Of a stretch of DNA of 64,000 nt, positions 53,091 to 64,000 are shown one piece after another (position 1 is the stretch's first letter; the number at the start of each line of letters is the position of its first letter). This DNA is from Scolanthus callimorphus (taxonomy: Eukaryota; Cnidaria; Anthozoa; Actiniaria; Edwardsiidae). The DNA lies in NCBI GenBank assembly GCA_033964015.1, contig CM066921.1, forward strand, positions 26,455,355-26,519,354, read 5' to 3'. The position numbers and the translations under genes are program-made. The notes beneath the pieces were generated by a model. That model was not told where the DNA came from. It was given only the letters and a program-made list of their open reading frames with translations, and did no database searches.

Positions 53091-56000
53091 TTAGTTAGTT
53101 TTTAGTAATGACTTAAAAGAGGCCAGACTCTTCGCGTGGCGTAATTCTGGACTCAAACCATTCCAAAGAACTGCACCACGATAGCGCAGACTTCTTTTAG
53201 ATAGTTCGTCCTTGGTGCCGGAAGCGCTAATTTGTTATTCGAGTCTCTGGCACATCTTTGGACAATGTCAGACCGATGAACGAATTGCTCTTTGAGATAC
53301 TCTGGCTGTAGTCCATTTAAAATCTTATACATGAAATACACCTCGTCTCGGTCTGTCTGTACATGATTTTCTCCCATCCTAATTTACTCAAAGCCTCTTG
53401 GCTGGGGGTGTCATAGGTAGTGAAAGTAAGAGTACGTGCCGCCCTGTTTTGCAACTTTTGTAATTTGTCTAATAAACTTTGGCTACAATTGTCCCACACG
53501 GGAGAACAATAGTCGAAGTGAGGCTGAATAATTGAGGCATAAATTGTTTTCAGGGTTTCAAGAGGCACATAGGGTCTTATTCTCTTTATGGCACCAATGC
53601 CACGTGAGATCTTCTTAGAGATTTCGTTGACGTGAACCTCCCAAGAGAGGCTCTCGTCAATGATTACCCCCAGTGATTTAGCAGATTTGACCCTCTTAAT
53701 TTCACTATTTTTAATGTGAATATCTATTTTATTGCCAAGGGTGGAGAGTCTTTGATTAGAGCCTATGAGCATATACTCCGTTTTGGCCACATTGAGACTT
53801 AACTTATTGGCTATCAACCAGTGTCTTATGTTGTCTAGGTCTAGATTTAGTTTAGATTTAATAACAGAAAGATCGGAGGACGCTATAGTCAAGTTGGTAT
53901 CATCCGCGTACATTCTGGCTTTAGAAAATTTAAGGCAGTTGGGCAAATCATTGATATATACAAGGAACAATAACGGACCGAGTATACTCCCCTGAGGGAC
54001 CCCGCACGTTAATGATCTGACTGTTGATAGACTCCCATTAACTAAGCATTGCTGACTCCGTCCCGTGAGGTATGATTTTAACCATGTCAGAGAATTATTA
54101 CTCAAACCATACTTGTCAAGTTTCCCTATCAGTATATCATGATTTACTGTGTCAAATGCCTTTGCTAAATCTACAAAGACCACACCGTTAATAAGACCCT
54201 GGTCGATATTCAAATACCATTCATTAGATGTCTCAATCAGAGTGCTTAAAGTGGAATGTAAGGACCGAAATCCTGACTGGCAATTAGTAAGAATATTATT
54301 GTCTTGTAGATATTTGTAAAATTGATCGAAAATCACTCTTTCACATATCTTTGAGATCACTGAAATTACCGAAATTGGTCTATAGTTGTTCATGTCAGTC
54401 CGTTTGTCTTTCTTGTAGATCGGGAACACTTTTGCACATTTCCACTCGTCTGGATAAATGCTAGTTTTAATTGACAGATTTATCAAGTCCGTTAGGGAGC
54501 CGTATATGATGTCAGCCGATTCCCTCAACAGCCTGCATGAAATACCATCGAGAGCGGTAGCCTTAGATGGGTCGAGTTTTTGAAGCAGCTCTAACACACG
54601 AGTGTAAGAAACATTATGTAGCTCAAAAGTGCCCCCCATCTTATCAATATAATGTGAATAATGATGCTGAGGTACAGGCAAAGATTCTGCCAGCATAGGT
54701 CCAATTTCGGTAAAATGTTTATTAAAGACTTCACTAATATCCTTGTCTTTTGTAAATTTTAAGCCGTTCAGCTCTATTTCAGGAATACAGGTGTTCTTGG
54801 CTTTGCGTGACATAAGTTCGTTTATTGTTTTCCAGGTTGATCGTATATCGCCCTTCTCATTAGAGAAGCGGTCTTTATAATACTTTGCCTTAGTTGTTTT
54901 AAGTGCGTTGTTCACTTTGTTGCGCAAATTGCGATATTCGTTCCACTCTAATTCACTTCCAGACTTAACAGCTTTACGCCTTGCTGCATCCCTACCTAGC
55001 ATAAGCTTTTTTAATTGAGTATTCATCCATGGATTCGATTTCCTCACACGCTTGAGACGCTTTTTTAATGGCGCATGTTTGTTTAATATCTTTATAAATA
55101 CGTTTTTCCAGTCACGCCACATTCCATTAGGCTCGTGATATTCTTCCACAACCGGCCAATCACAAGCCGTGAGATCGTCTCTAAAGTGTTGGAGATCAAA
55201 ATCTTTGAAATTTCTATATTCTAATAATACAGGTTTTCCCTTAGGCAAAGGAGCAGATTTCCGAACAGCGTAAATTAAGCTGTGGTAATCAAAATCGATT
55301 CCTACATGATTTACACCAGTCATCGCTAGTGAATGGCAATCATTAGTCAAACATATGTCTATAAGAGACTTGGTATTATGCGTAATACGCGTTGGTTGCT
55401 CAATCAATTGCTTAAGACCGTAAACATCGGAAATGCTACTCAAATGTTTAAGATTATTATCGTTTTTGTCGAGATAATTCGTATTTACATCTCCAAGTAA
55501 TAAGAGAGAATAGTTAAGGCTGTCTATACGGCCGATCATTTTCTCAAAATTGTCAAATAATTTCACAGAACTACCCGGTGGTCGATACCATGTAGAAATT
55601 AAGAAAGGTTTAGTATTAGGCTTCCTTATTTCAATAGTGAGCATTTCCAGTGTTGGATCCGAAAAATCTGGCCTTAGACAATGTGAAATATATGATTTAA
55701 TGTAGATACAGACCCCGCCACCCCTTGCATTACGATCGCGCCTGATAACATCATAGCCCTCAATATAAATTTCATTATCATCCACTAGGGAATCTAGTTT
55801 TGTTTCGTTGATCGCTAATGCATGAACTGGTTTGTCATTTAACAATATCCGTAGTCGATCAATATTTTTACGAAGGCTATTGATATTAAGCATGGCATAT
55901 TTAAATCCTCTACATGGAGGGATTAGACGAGGTGTATTATCAGTAAGTCGTGTCTCGCTTAAAGTGCCACTATTATCAAAAATTAGGGTCTCCAATCTTT

Positions 56001-56136
56001 GCCAATTCACCGATCCCGCATTCATTGTTATACCCCTAGTTACTGTTGCTACGTCGGACAAGCCAAATTTTATCTTTGGCATAGAGCGCGGAAAAGACAC
56101 CGATTGCAGGGAGGTGTTAGAAGTTGTTGCATACAA
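53091..56136 (-). mobile_element. Second non-LTR retrotransposon ORF2, decayed by two frameshifts
   Basis: The main frame (56136-53317, 939 aa) holds the endonuclease (NINSLRKNI, AINETKLD, WYRPPGSS, LGDVNTN) and RT (NYRPISVISVISKICE, VFVDLAKAFDTVNHD, GVPQGSILGPLLF, YADDTNLT). After KLGWE it shifts into the frame at 53377-53153 (MYKILNGLQPEYL, LALPAPRTNYLKE). Near 53200 it shifts again to reach RGAVLWNGLSPELR and a stop at 53091. The usual catalytic SDH is replaced by DYH. No ORF1 is recognisable upstream. The 3' tail is a (TATG)n run at 52943-52963. Confidence 0.9.
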
Positions 56137-56165
56137 TTTGGATTTTATATTTTTATCTTGAAAAG

Positions 56166-57296
56166 CTAAATAATTATTTAAAAATCTTCGATATTCAAGT
56201 TTGTTGCTCGGACATTTTGAATTCCTTAGGGAAAACTTCCTATTGTTTGCTATGAGTGGGCGGAGCTATCGTCAAAATAGGGATCGGTCTATTCTCCATA
56301 TGTTAGGCAGCTTTGCAAAACTAGAACAATGCCGTTTTCCGTTTTTTGATAGCTGTTTTCGTTCAGAAGTTATTAAGGTAAGAACGATATGCAAATTAGC
56401 ATGGGTGATGACGTCACACTCTCAACTTGATCAATGCCAAAATACTAAAAAGAGGTATATCTCTATACCTCTTGAAGTTAGAGTGCTCAAACTTGGCAGA
56501 ATGAATACTTGACTTGAACAGAGTGATGTGACTCATCGATCAGGGTTGCCATGGCAACCCCCTGGTTCCCAGGCTCCCCAGACGATTTTAGGATTTCCCG
56601 ATTTTACCCGCCCAGATTTCAGAATTAACCAATTTGCTTGTTACTAAAAGCGAGCTACTACTAAATAAGATAAGTGGGCATGGCAATGTAGGTTACAATT
56701 GACTTCTTCAAAAGATATAGCCTCATCTAGAATTTTGGATAGGGGTGGTCTGGAACAAAGGCTGTTGCCATGGCAATCAATTAAGGTAAACAAAATTATC
56801 AAGAAGAGTGAGTTCAATAACCGTGGCAAATTTGATAGGATTTGATGGAAATCCAACAAAAATATAGACCATCAAATAATTCACCACTTTGTTTGTTGAG
56901 AGTGTGACGTCATCAAGTCACACTTTGGAGCAATGGCAGCCAAATTTCAAACTCTAATATCTTCGGAACCAAAAACGATTTTTGAAAACGGAAAGAAGCA
57001 TATTTCTTCTGAGCCTCAGCTCTTTCAAATAAGGCATAAAGTAAATAATTTTCAAACTTGATAATAGTGGCACTTTAACAATTAATGGTCACTAACATGT
57101 TTACGAAGGTGCTTGACAAAATTGCCAGCGAGTCTGCTGGAGCCTAGCTTATTAAAGATTTTGGGTAATACCGGTCGGAAATAAAATGGAAAGCATCATT
57201 CTGGGGGAGGAACCGGGAACCGATATTTTCGAAATAACGTCATGTATCACTTAAACCACTTTTAGACCAAAGGATTGATCGAAATTCTATTAAAAC
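56166..57296. other. No gene seen
   Basis: Two stretches around 56390-56450 and 56880-56960 share GTGTGACGTCATC-type sequence in opposite orientation, suggesting an old inverted-repeat element. No exon recognised. Confidence 0.45.
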
Positions 57297-57742
57297 CGGG
57301 AAAATACGAGACACAAAATCCCTCAACTTGTCGCGCAACATTGCTGCGTTGCAAGTCTAATGTTTGTTGCCCGTTTTTTTTTATCAAATTCACAACTTGT
57401 CGCGAAACATTTTGTTTTGATGAGCACTGCACATGCGAGCCCATGGCGGATTTTGCCCCTTAGCACCTCATTTCTATTGACTACTCAACTTGAATTGTAG
57501 GCAAAATGTTGCGCGACAAGTTCTGTGTTTGATGAAAAACGAGCAACAAAACAAGAACGTGCGGCTCAAAGTAGACCCACACTCTACTTCGCGCAACAAG
57601 TTTTTTACAGCTTGCAACAAATGTGCTTGTTGCGTGACAAGTTGTGGCGCGAGATGAAAAACGCGCAACATCAATCATCAACTTGCAACGCAACAATGTT
57701 GCACAACAAGTTCAGGAATTTTGTGCCTCGTATTTTCCCGGC
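57297..57742. mobile_element. Inverted-repeat element with CCGGGAAAATACGAG ends
   Basis: Ends CGGGAAAATACGAG and CTCGTATTTTCCCGG are inverted copies. The inside repeats CAACTTGTCGCGCAACA and TTGCAACGCAACAATG. Similar internal motifs link it with 42465-42864 and 51394-51805. Confidence 0.6.
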
Positions 57743-57845
57743 TTTAGATTTAAACGGATTGAGTTCACTAGTTTTACCGATACCTCATTAGCATTTATAC
57801 TTTTATGGGCGACAAAACTACATGTCACGCCCATCGGGCACTTAA

Positions 57846-57967
57846 AGGCCCATCACCAACCGAGAGCCTTTGCGGACTCTTAGCCAATCAGAGCACCCGA
57901 AAAACAATGGATCAATTTGAAAACAAAAGAAAACGGGGCGCAAAGGCTCCCGGTTGGTGATGGGCCT
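57846..57967. mobile_element. TTAA-flanked 122-bp MITE, inverted copy of 48447-48568
   Basis: Same ends, same length and near-identical interior (GGATCAATTTGAA, CAGAGCACCCGAAAAACAAT) on the opposite strand; TTAA at both ends. Confidence 0.8.
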
Positions 57968-57971
57968 TTAA

Positions 57972-58075
57972 CAAATGTCCTCTGTTTTTTCGTGGTATGT
58001 CCTCTTATATACCACGGAGTGACGCAGCCGAGTGGGTCCGCAGTACATTTTATTGTTTTATACCACAACAAAAAG
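57972..58075. repeat. Diverged relative of the 17390 palindrome
   Basis: CAAATGTCCTCTGTTTTTTC, CGTGGTATGTCCTCTTATAT and TTTATACCACAACAAAAAGG match 17380-17568. It starts four bases after the TTAA of the 57846 MITE. Confidence 0.6.
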
Positions 58076-58496
58076 GCAAAAACAAATACAAAAACAGCGC
58101 GCGCACGAGCAGCCAAACGGTGTTTTTGCTGGTTCTTTTCAGCGCGTGCGCTGATGATGGCGCGTTTCGTATATACTTTTTTAGTCAAATCACACTAGTA
58201 TGGTGGCCGAGAACTGCCACTACTTTTTTCATGAAATTAAGAAAGAAAAAACTTTTTTTAAAAGCTAAATTAAATTTAAATGCAATATAAAAGTGAAACT
58301 GTATTTCAAAATGCGAATGAAAATCGATTTCACATTTAAAATGAATCGCTAAAGTAAAAGCAAAGTAAACATTGAAATCAATTTACGTTTTGAAAATCGC
58401 ATTGGAGTGAAAATATATTTCAAAAGTCGAAATGAAATCAATTTCGTTTTGAAAATCAAATTGAAATGAAATAAATTTTAACCCGCGTGGCCGAGA

Positions 58497-58569
58497 GCTG
58501 CCACTGCCACTACCATCATCCCTTGCGCCCCGCGGCGGAGCTGCCACTACCATCATCCCTTGCGCCCCT
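58497..58569 (+). repeat. Direct repeat just before the integrase start
   Basis: CTGCCACTACCATCATCCCT followed by TGCGCCCC occurs twice, 43 bp apart, directly before the start codon. The second copy ends 10 bp before the ATG. Confidence 0.7.
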
Positions 58570-58579
58570 CGTAGACAAC

Positions 58580-61500
58580 ATGGCGGACGATAAGGCGCCG
58601 TGGAAAGAAGACGAAGACTTGCGTGGCGCTTTAGAGCGCTACGTCGAGCAAAACTTGAAGCGAAATGAGGTTTTTGACTTTATAAGGCGGGATTTTCCTC
58701 AATATCCGTGGAGCATTAGGTCTTTGGATAGGCGCCTGAGACACTTCAACATATATTACCATGATAGGAACGAAAGCGTGGAAGCGGTGAAAACGAAGGT
58801 ACAAGAAGAGTTAAATGGACCAGGAAAACTGCTAGGAGTTCGAGGAATGTTCCAGAAAATAAGGCAGCACCATCATTTACTTGTCACCCGCGATCAAGTG
58901 TATGATGTAATGACCGAGCTTGACCCACAAGGGCTTCAAGCACGCGGCGGTGTTGGTCAGCCAAAAAAACAACGAAAAAAGGGTAACTTTACGAGTCGTG
59001 GTGCCAACTGGGTACATTCATTAGACGGCCACGACAAGCTTATGGGATACCAAAACTCCACATTCCCACTAGCCGTCTATGGCTGCCTGGACACTTGCAG
59101 CCGCAAGCTACTTTGGCTTAAAGTATGGGTGTCCAACTCTGATCCTAAACTTGTTGGAAAATGGTATTTGGATTATTTGTATGACACAAGGGTAATTTCG
59201 GCCATGTTAAGGGTAGACAAGGGATCAGAAACTGGCACTATGGCAACAATGCATTCATTCTTGCGAAGATTCCATGGTGACATGGATCCCCATGAGACTG
59301 TTTCATATGGCCCTTCAACCTCCAACCAGGTTAGAATTAATTATTACATTTGCAGTTCCAGGAAACACCTGCTTGACAGCTGCAGAAGGCATCCATTTCC
59401 CCCCGTGCTAGCAGAATGTCCAAAAAAATCCTAATCTTTCCACTTCCCAATCGCACCTCACTTTGCAAGAGGAGACATCTGACTTCACCATCAGATTTTC
59501 TAAAATCCATTATGTACATTTTATTTTACCCTAACTCAGTTAAAGACTAAGAAAACTTCTATTTCTGCACCCTGGCCCAGGGTTCAACAATAGTAAATGC
59601 TCAGATCTATACTGGGTCTAAACAAAAAAGGCAAACTTTACATGAATATTAATTTTTGTCTTAATGTCCATCACTACCTCAATGAAGGGCATAAGGTTTT
59701 GCAGTGATGCGTTTTTGAGTTTATTTTGGTAGTTTTGCAGTAAGTTGAGTTGATATTTGCGGTTTGCAAGACAATGCAATTTGGGGTTATTTGTTTGTAC
59801 TTCATCTTTGTACTTCAGTTTATGATTTTTTTTTGAACACCCCATATGCCCCCCTCCTCAATTGGGTGTCTCATTTAAGGTTTTTTTAACAGGCCCCTAC
59901 CCAACGTTTGTTTATTATTTTGTTAGCATTGTTTTGTATGAGTGCACATTCACACTTGAACCATAACAGCATAACATGGGTCTTAAAATGGCCCACTATC
60001 CTCATGTCTGTCGGTCTGTCTGTTATGAAGCTAGTGAGATAGAGTAACCTCAACCAAGGACACCAGACACCATGACTATAAAAGAAAAGTAATCACATGA
60101 TTATATTACCTACAGAATACTACACAGTATGCATTCTTTTAGATAGAGAGGTGGTGGAAAGAACTTCATGAGAGGATGGAGAAGTTTTTCAAGAGCCAGC
60201 TGAGGTGGCTGAAAGACCAGGGTCATTATGACCCCAATAATGACAAAGATAGGTAAGGCATGGTTACTTGTTACACAGTGGTAGATCCAGGATTATAAGA
60301 GGGGGGTTCATTTTTGCAAAATCGTGGTTGCTACATCATGAATTTAAAATACTGGTATACATGTCATTGGGTCACATAAAAGAAAAGAAACGACAAAAGG
60401 TGTTTAGCAAACCGACCCCCCCCCCCCCCCCCAAAAAAAAAAAGGTTCATTGGGAGAACCTGGATCCACGCCTGTTACCCCACTCAAAAGTAAATACCTT
60501 TGTGCCAGAGCTTCAAAAGTTCACTGTGTAGTGACATTGAGCTTGGTTGATCAATATTGTCTGAGGCTGAAGGTAAAGACTAACTTTTTATTTGGGTCGT
60601 TGAATTGACATTGCATGTTTGAGTTAAATGCAGCAAATAGACCTAAGTTCTATTGTCTCAAGCAAGAAATTTTTGGATTTTAAAGGGGCTCTCACATGCT
60701 TAATATTCATCCACTGTGGACATAAAATAAGCAAAATTGTAACCGTGAAAACACATGTACATTTGCCCATAAATATAATCCTCCAGATTAATAGAAAAAC
60801 CTTTCAATTGTTAGCCAAAGGCAATTCTAGGTTGTCAGAGAAGTGGAAGTATTTTCTTGTCAGAGAAGTGGCTAGCAAGTGTGTGAGAGCCCCTTTAAGG
60901 AGACAAACAGCGAACATTTTATATATAGCTTACACAGCTTTCTGGGTGGGTTTCTATTTATTTCAGTTTTCATAATTATGCGAAATCTGCCATCCCATTC
61001 ACTCTTGTGCCCAAGACATTGCCTACAAAAGCCCACCTGAGAGTATGGGAAAGATCTTAGCTCAGGCTATTAAGGACATCATTCATGCAGTGTCTATTCA
61101 GTAGGACACACGAGTGTGTCCTTAATTAAGTGGACAGTGATGATTTTCATGTCCAGCACTCCTTTGGAGTGAAGGCATAATTATTTTTACAAGGGTTTTG
61201 TATGTAGTATGGTATGCTAATGATACTTCAAATACTTTTTTTAAGAATGCTACTCGCATACATCATGATACCATTGATTCAGAAAGAGTTGGACATATTC
61301 CGTGAGACAGTGTGGAATACCCACAGGATCCGTGCTCAAAGGGACACTGTTCTTCCAGATGGAATTCCTAATCACATTTATAGTTTTCCTGGACAATATG
61401 GCCTTGAAGAATGTGGTAGGTAAACAAGCCACTATTCTAACCTTTCTGTCCCTAGTATAGGAAAGATCCATTGGCTTCTTTTTGACATACCGGTAATTTG

Positions 61501-62126
61501 CTGAGCTAAAATAATGATCAACCACATCCAACAATTTCCATACATGGTAATTTTGTACCACTGGTTTACTTAATGCCAGGAGAAAGAGAGGTTCAATGTC
61601 TATAAATCAAATGATTTCAATAGCAGTCGAGGCTGGTTCTCAGTGGAAAGTAAGCACTCAGACACACCCAGCTTGCTTTAAGATCAAATGATCATTTGTC
61701 TGAATGGTATATAAAATGTAAGTTACTTGATTTATTTTTCTACAAGGTTTCCCAGTGACAGAGGAACAACTCCAAGAGGTTGCTACAGAGTCAGGGGTTT
61801 TAGATGTACCAGAAGATTTTCTACCACCGAATGTCAGAGCTGAGTGCGACCGTGTTTTGCCAAATGTTGTAGATGAGGTCAAGCCAGCAGAGTGCAGTGA
61901 TGCATATTTGTACTTGAAAGATAAATTTCGCCTTTCCGATTGTTAGTATTAGTGCTGAATAACTGACTATATTTTTCTATAAAATGTTTTTATTAATTAC
62001 ATTAATGTTTTAGGCATGGCCAAAGGCAGTTCCAACAGTCTGCCGATTTCACAGGATTTTCTTGAAATGCTGTTACATTCTAGACAAGGCACGGATGAAT
62101 GTAGGCAGAGTCGGAGACGTTTGTGA
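58580..62126 (+). CDS. Integrase-core (DDE) domain protein, five exons, 445 aa
   Basis: Exons 58580-59329, 60143-60252, 61246-61415, 61747-61941 and 62014-62126; all GT-AG, phases consistent, no stops. The start is ATG 58580 (AACATGG). The frame is open upstream but has no earlier ATG in it. The N-terminus has a helix-turn-helix-like part (YPWSIRSLDRRLRHFNI). The catalytic core follows: D in WVHSLDGHDKL, D in RVDKGSET and E in IERWWKELHER, a DD38E triad. The first intron falls directly before the IERWW string. Later exons give RIRAQRDTVLPDGIPNHIY and FPVTEEQLQEVA. This is the uncharacterised metazoan/fungal integrase core family seen in many invertebrate and fish genomes. It may be a transposon protein or a host gene derived from one; the introns favour a settled gene. 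Biological role unknown. Confidence 0.88.
60277..60476. mobile_element. hAT-like MITE, CAGTGGTAGATCCAGG ends
   Basis: CAGTGGTAGATCCAGG at the left and CCTGGATCCACGCCTG at the right are imperfect inverted copies; a C run and an A run lie inside. It sits in an intron of the integrase gene. Confidence 0.55.
60684..60894. mobile_element. TTAA-flanked MITE, AGGGGCTCTC ends, in an intron of the integrase gene
   Basis: AGGGGCTCTCACATGC and inverted GTGTGTGAGAGCCCCT, TTAA on both sides (60680-60683, 60895-60898). Same clan as 35767-36182 and 51833-52006. Confidence 0.7.
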
Positions 62127-63525
62127 CATAAAAAATGCCATTTATTAATAACATGAAAAACTGTTTTATTGTATCAATGCCATGCTTGTAAGGAGCTGCT
62201 GTATCATTTACAATCAAGTTCATTACTGGTGTATTCCTACTGCAGTCTCCAGATTTTTTTTTTGTATATCAACTCAACAATCACATATTGTGTGTTTCCA
62301 GAACAATCCATACCTCCAGTTGGTTGGGAGTCAATGTGACCAGAATTTTTCATATAAACTCTACAAAACCATATGAAAGGGGAGTGGGGGGTTGAATCTC
62401 AACACCCTTCTGTGGGCGTATGGATATTTTCTGTAATCACATATGCTACAATTATTCAAAGGAAATACATCATCATATTCTAAAACAACCCCCCACACCT
62501 TGCCCATAATGCATTGATTTTGTTTTGCTAACAATATTATCAAATACACACGAAACTTTACAAAATAACACATACTTTTACTTGTTTTGTTGTATGATGT
62601 TCAAGCTGAAAGAAATTTGAATTATCAAATCACTTTTTTTTAAATCTCCAAAATTTTGATAGCTTCAAAAATGGTGCAAAAGCAGTGCACATATTATAGG
62701 CAGGTGAGGGGTATCATTTAGAATTAATTGATGTAGTTCTTCCAGACCTCCTTGTTGACAGTCATTTGATTTAATGTGGACAAACATAACAAAACAATAT
62801 ACTGTAGCAATGCCAAAATCAACAACTTTAACAGATAGGGGCAAAACTGTACTTCCTCTCCAACAAGCAAGTCTATTTTCAAATGACGCAGTTCCTTGTC
62901 AAATGTTGGACAATAGTACTGGATGGTGACCTCAAAATAAATATTCTATACCCTAGTCAATCATTGCAAATACAGTCTACTATTTACTTTACTGTGCAAT
63001 GTGTATTTCACTCTTCACTGCCTTTTGAACATCACTTTTGTAGCTTGGAGTCTAAAATGCAATGGCCACATCCAACTCCTTGGGTTGTCTTGGTCAATTT
63101 TAGAAAAAAACCTACTGGAACATCCAGGAAAAATGTCAAAATCAAACTGCAGTTCTAAGCCCCCCAAAACTATCAACTGCAGGGTAGAGTGGTTTCCATA
63201 ATCCCACGCAACAAAGTGTATATTAGTCAAAGAATAACAGCCCATACAATGGAGCTTGAGCATAATAAATGTATGATATGTGTTTCACTGGATTTGGAAA
63301 TCACTCGACCCTACAGCAGTCTACATAAACTTTTTTTTGAAATTCTAGGATAGGCAAGAAGTAATTTTAGGGTGGTCACTAAAAAAATTGCTATAATTAC
63401 AGGGCAGGTGGGGGGATGCGATTTGTTGCAATGGTCTAATACATTGGCATGTGTTTGGCAAGTCAATGTGTTTCTCACTAATCATTGGTAGCTATATGCA
63501 TCAGACCTAAAAAGAAAGTACTCAC
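62127..63525. other. Between the integrase gene and the alpha-kinase exon, nothing recognised
   Basis: The two genes converge here. AT-rich; no canonical AATAAA close to the integrase stop, no repeats or exons that I can support. Confidence 0.5.
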
Positions 63526-64000
63526 TTTGCTAGGTTGAGGTTTAACATAATACAAAATTTGCTGCATTTATGACCAGCCATAAAATTTTCCATGGCATTC
63601 TTTGCAAGATTGCCAGCACAGAACTAAAATTCACCATTTGCATCAAAAGCATCCACTGAGGATATTTCTGGATCATACAAGGTGTAACCGGACCCCTGAA
63701 TGTCGAGAACCATTAATTTCTTGTTAGACTTGACATAGCTATAATGAACTAGAGATTCCACCTTTCTTAGCATGGGGGTGTCCTCCTCAACACAGATATC
63801 GCCATTGTTGTTTATATACTTGATAAAATCCCCAGGAATGAATTCCTCAATTGTCACATAATCTCCTGTTTGTGTTTCCCCCCAGAAGACCTGCTTGTAA
63901 TGGAATGTATCTCCATATTTCAGTAGCTTGAGTTCTACTTCTTCTTTTAGCTGCATTGCAAAGTTCCGTGCTAGAAAATGCGCTTGTACAGATTTCATTG
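63526..64000 (-). pseudogene. Alpha-kinase domain exon with an in-frame stop, continues past the right edge
   Basis: Reads as an alpha-type (atypical) protein kinase domain: VQAHFLARNFAMQL, EEFIPGDFIKYINNNG, then the catalytic LMVLDIQG, DPEISS, and after a TAG at 63624-63626 FCAGNLAKNAMENFM and HKCSKFCIMLNL. The last is the Cys/His zinc-binding end of the fold. The two parts are in the same frame, so a single nonsense codon interrupts the domain. A GTGAGT donor follows at 63525. Alpha-kinases phosphorylate Ser/Thr in helical contexts (family knowledge); substrate unknown. It could be a pseudogene, a polymorphic stop or a base error. Confidence 0.78.

Noticed and set aside
58487..58579. N-terminal extension of the integrase protein
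   Set aside because: The frame is open but begins with GTG and consists of the direct repeat; the first ATG is 58580 in good context.

Overview
The window looks like invertebrate animal DNA, most likely from a cnidarian such as a coral or sea anemone. The reasons are GT-AG introns, many very small exons, moderate AT richness, a dense load of MITEs and non-LTR retrotransposons, and a local expansion of intronless rhodopsin-class receptors. The taxon is inferred; no sequence comparison could be run.

The backbone is one giant gene on the minus strand. Twenty-four exons between 52338 and 791, each with GT-AG sites and compatible phases, encode the middle of a flightless-1 homologue (FLII): C-terminal leucine-rich repeats (52338 to 45248), the linker (43515 to 10284, partly on 26-48 nt exons) and the first two gelsolin-like repeats (9957 to 791). 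About 1.5 kb of coding sequence is spread over 51.5 kb, and the gene runs off the left edge. Its upstream LRR exons were not found in the window and may lie beyond 64000. One exon (9562-9607) is one base too short to keep frame.

The largest FLII intron (16012-41542, about 25.5 kb) holds a nested array of four single-exon class A GPCR genes on the opposite strand: 19241-20337 (frameshifted), 23774-24874, 34100-35194 and 39662-40714. They form two pairs, each pair duplicated together with long upstream DNA. The second pair lets insertions be dated: a TA-flanked DNA element with a full non-LTR retrotransposon nested inside it splits the flank of the third copy, and the empty site survives beside the fourth.

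The rest of the FLII introns is made of mobile-element debris: a 2.9 kb foldback element with a 4-bp target duplication, TTAA-flanked MITEs in several families, TA-flanked elements, a hairpin with a 9-bp duplication, a tRNA-like SINE split by another insertion, minisatellites, and a second, decayed non-LTR element (52943-56165).

At the right end lie two more genes. A five-exon plus-strand gene (58580-62126) encodes a 445-residue integrase-core (DDE) protein that looks intact. A minus-strand alpha-kinase domain exon (63526 to beyond 64000) carries an in-frame stop. No operons, CRISPR arrays or bacterial features are present. The most noteworthy signal is the antisense GPCR array inside one FLII intron and its readable insertion history.
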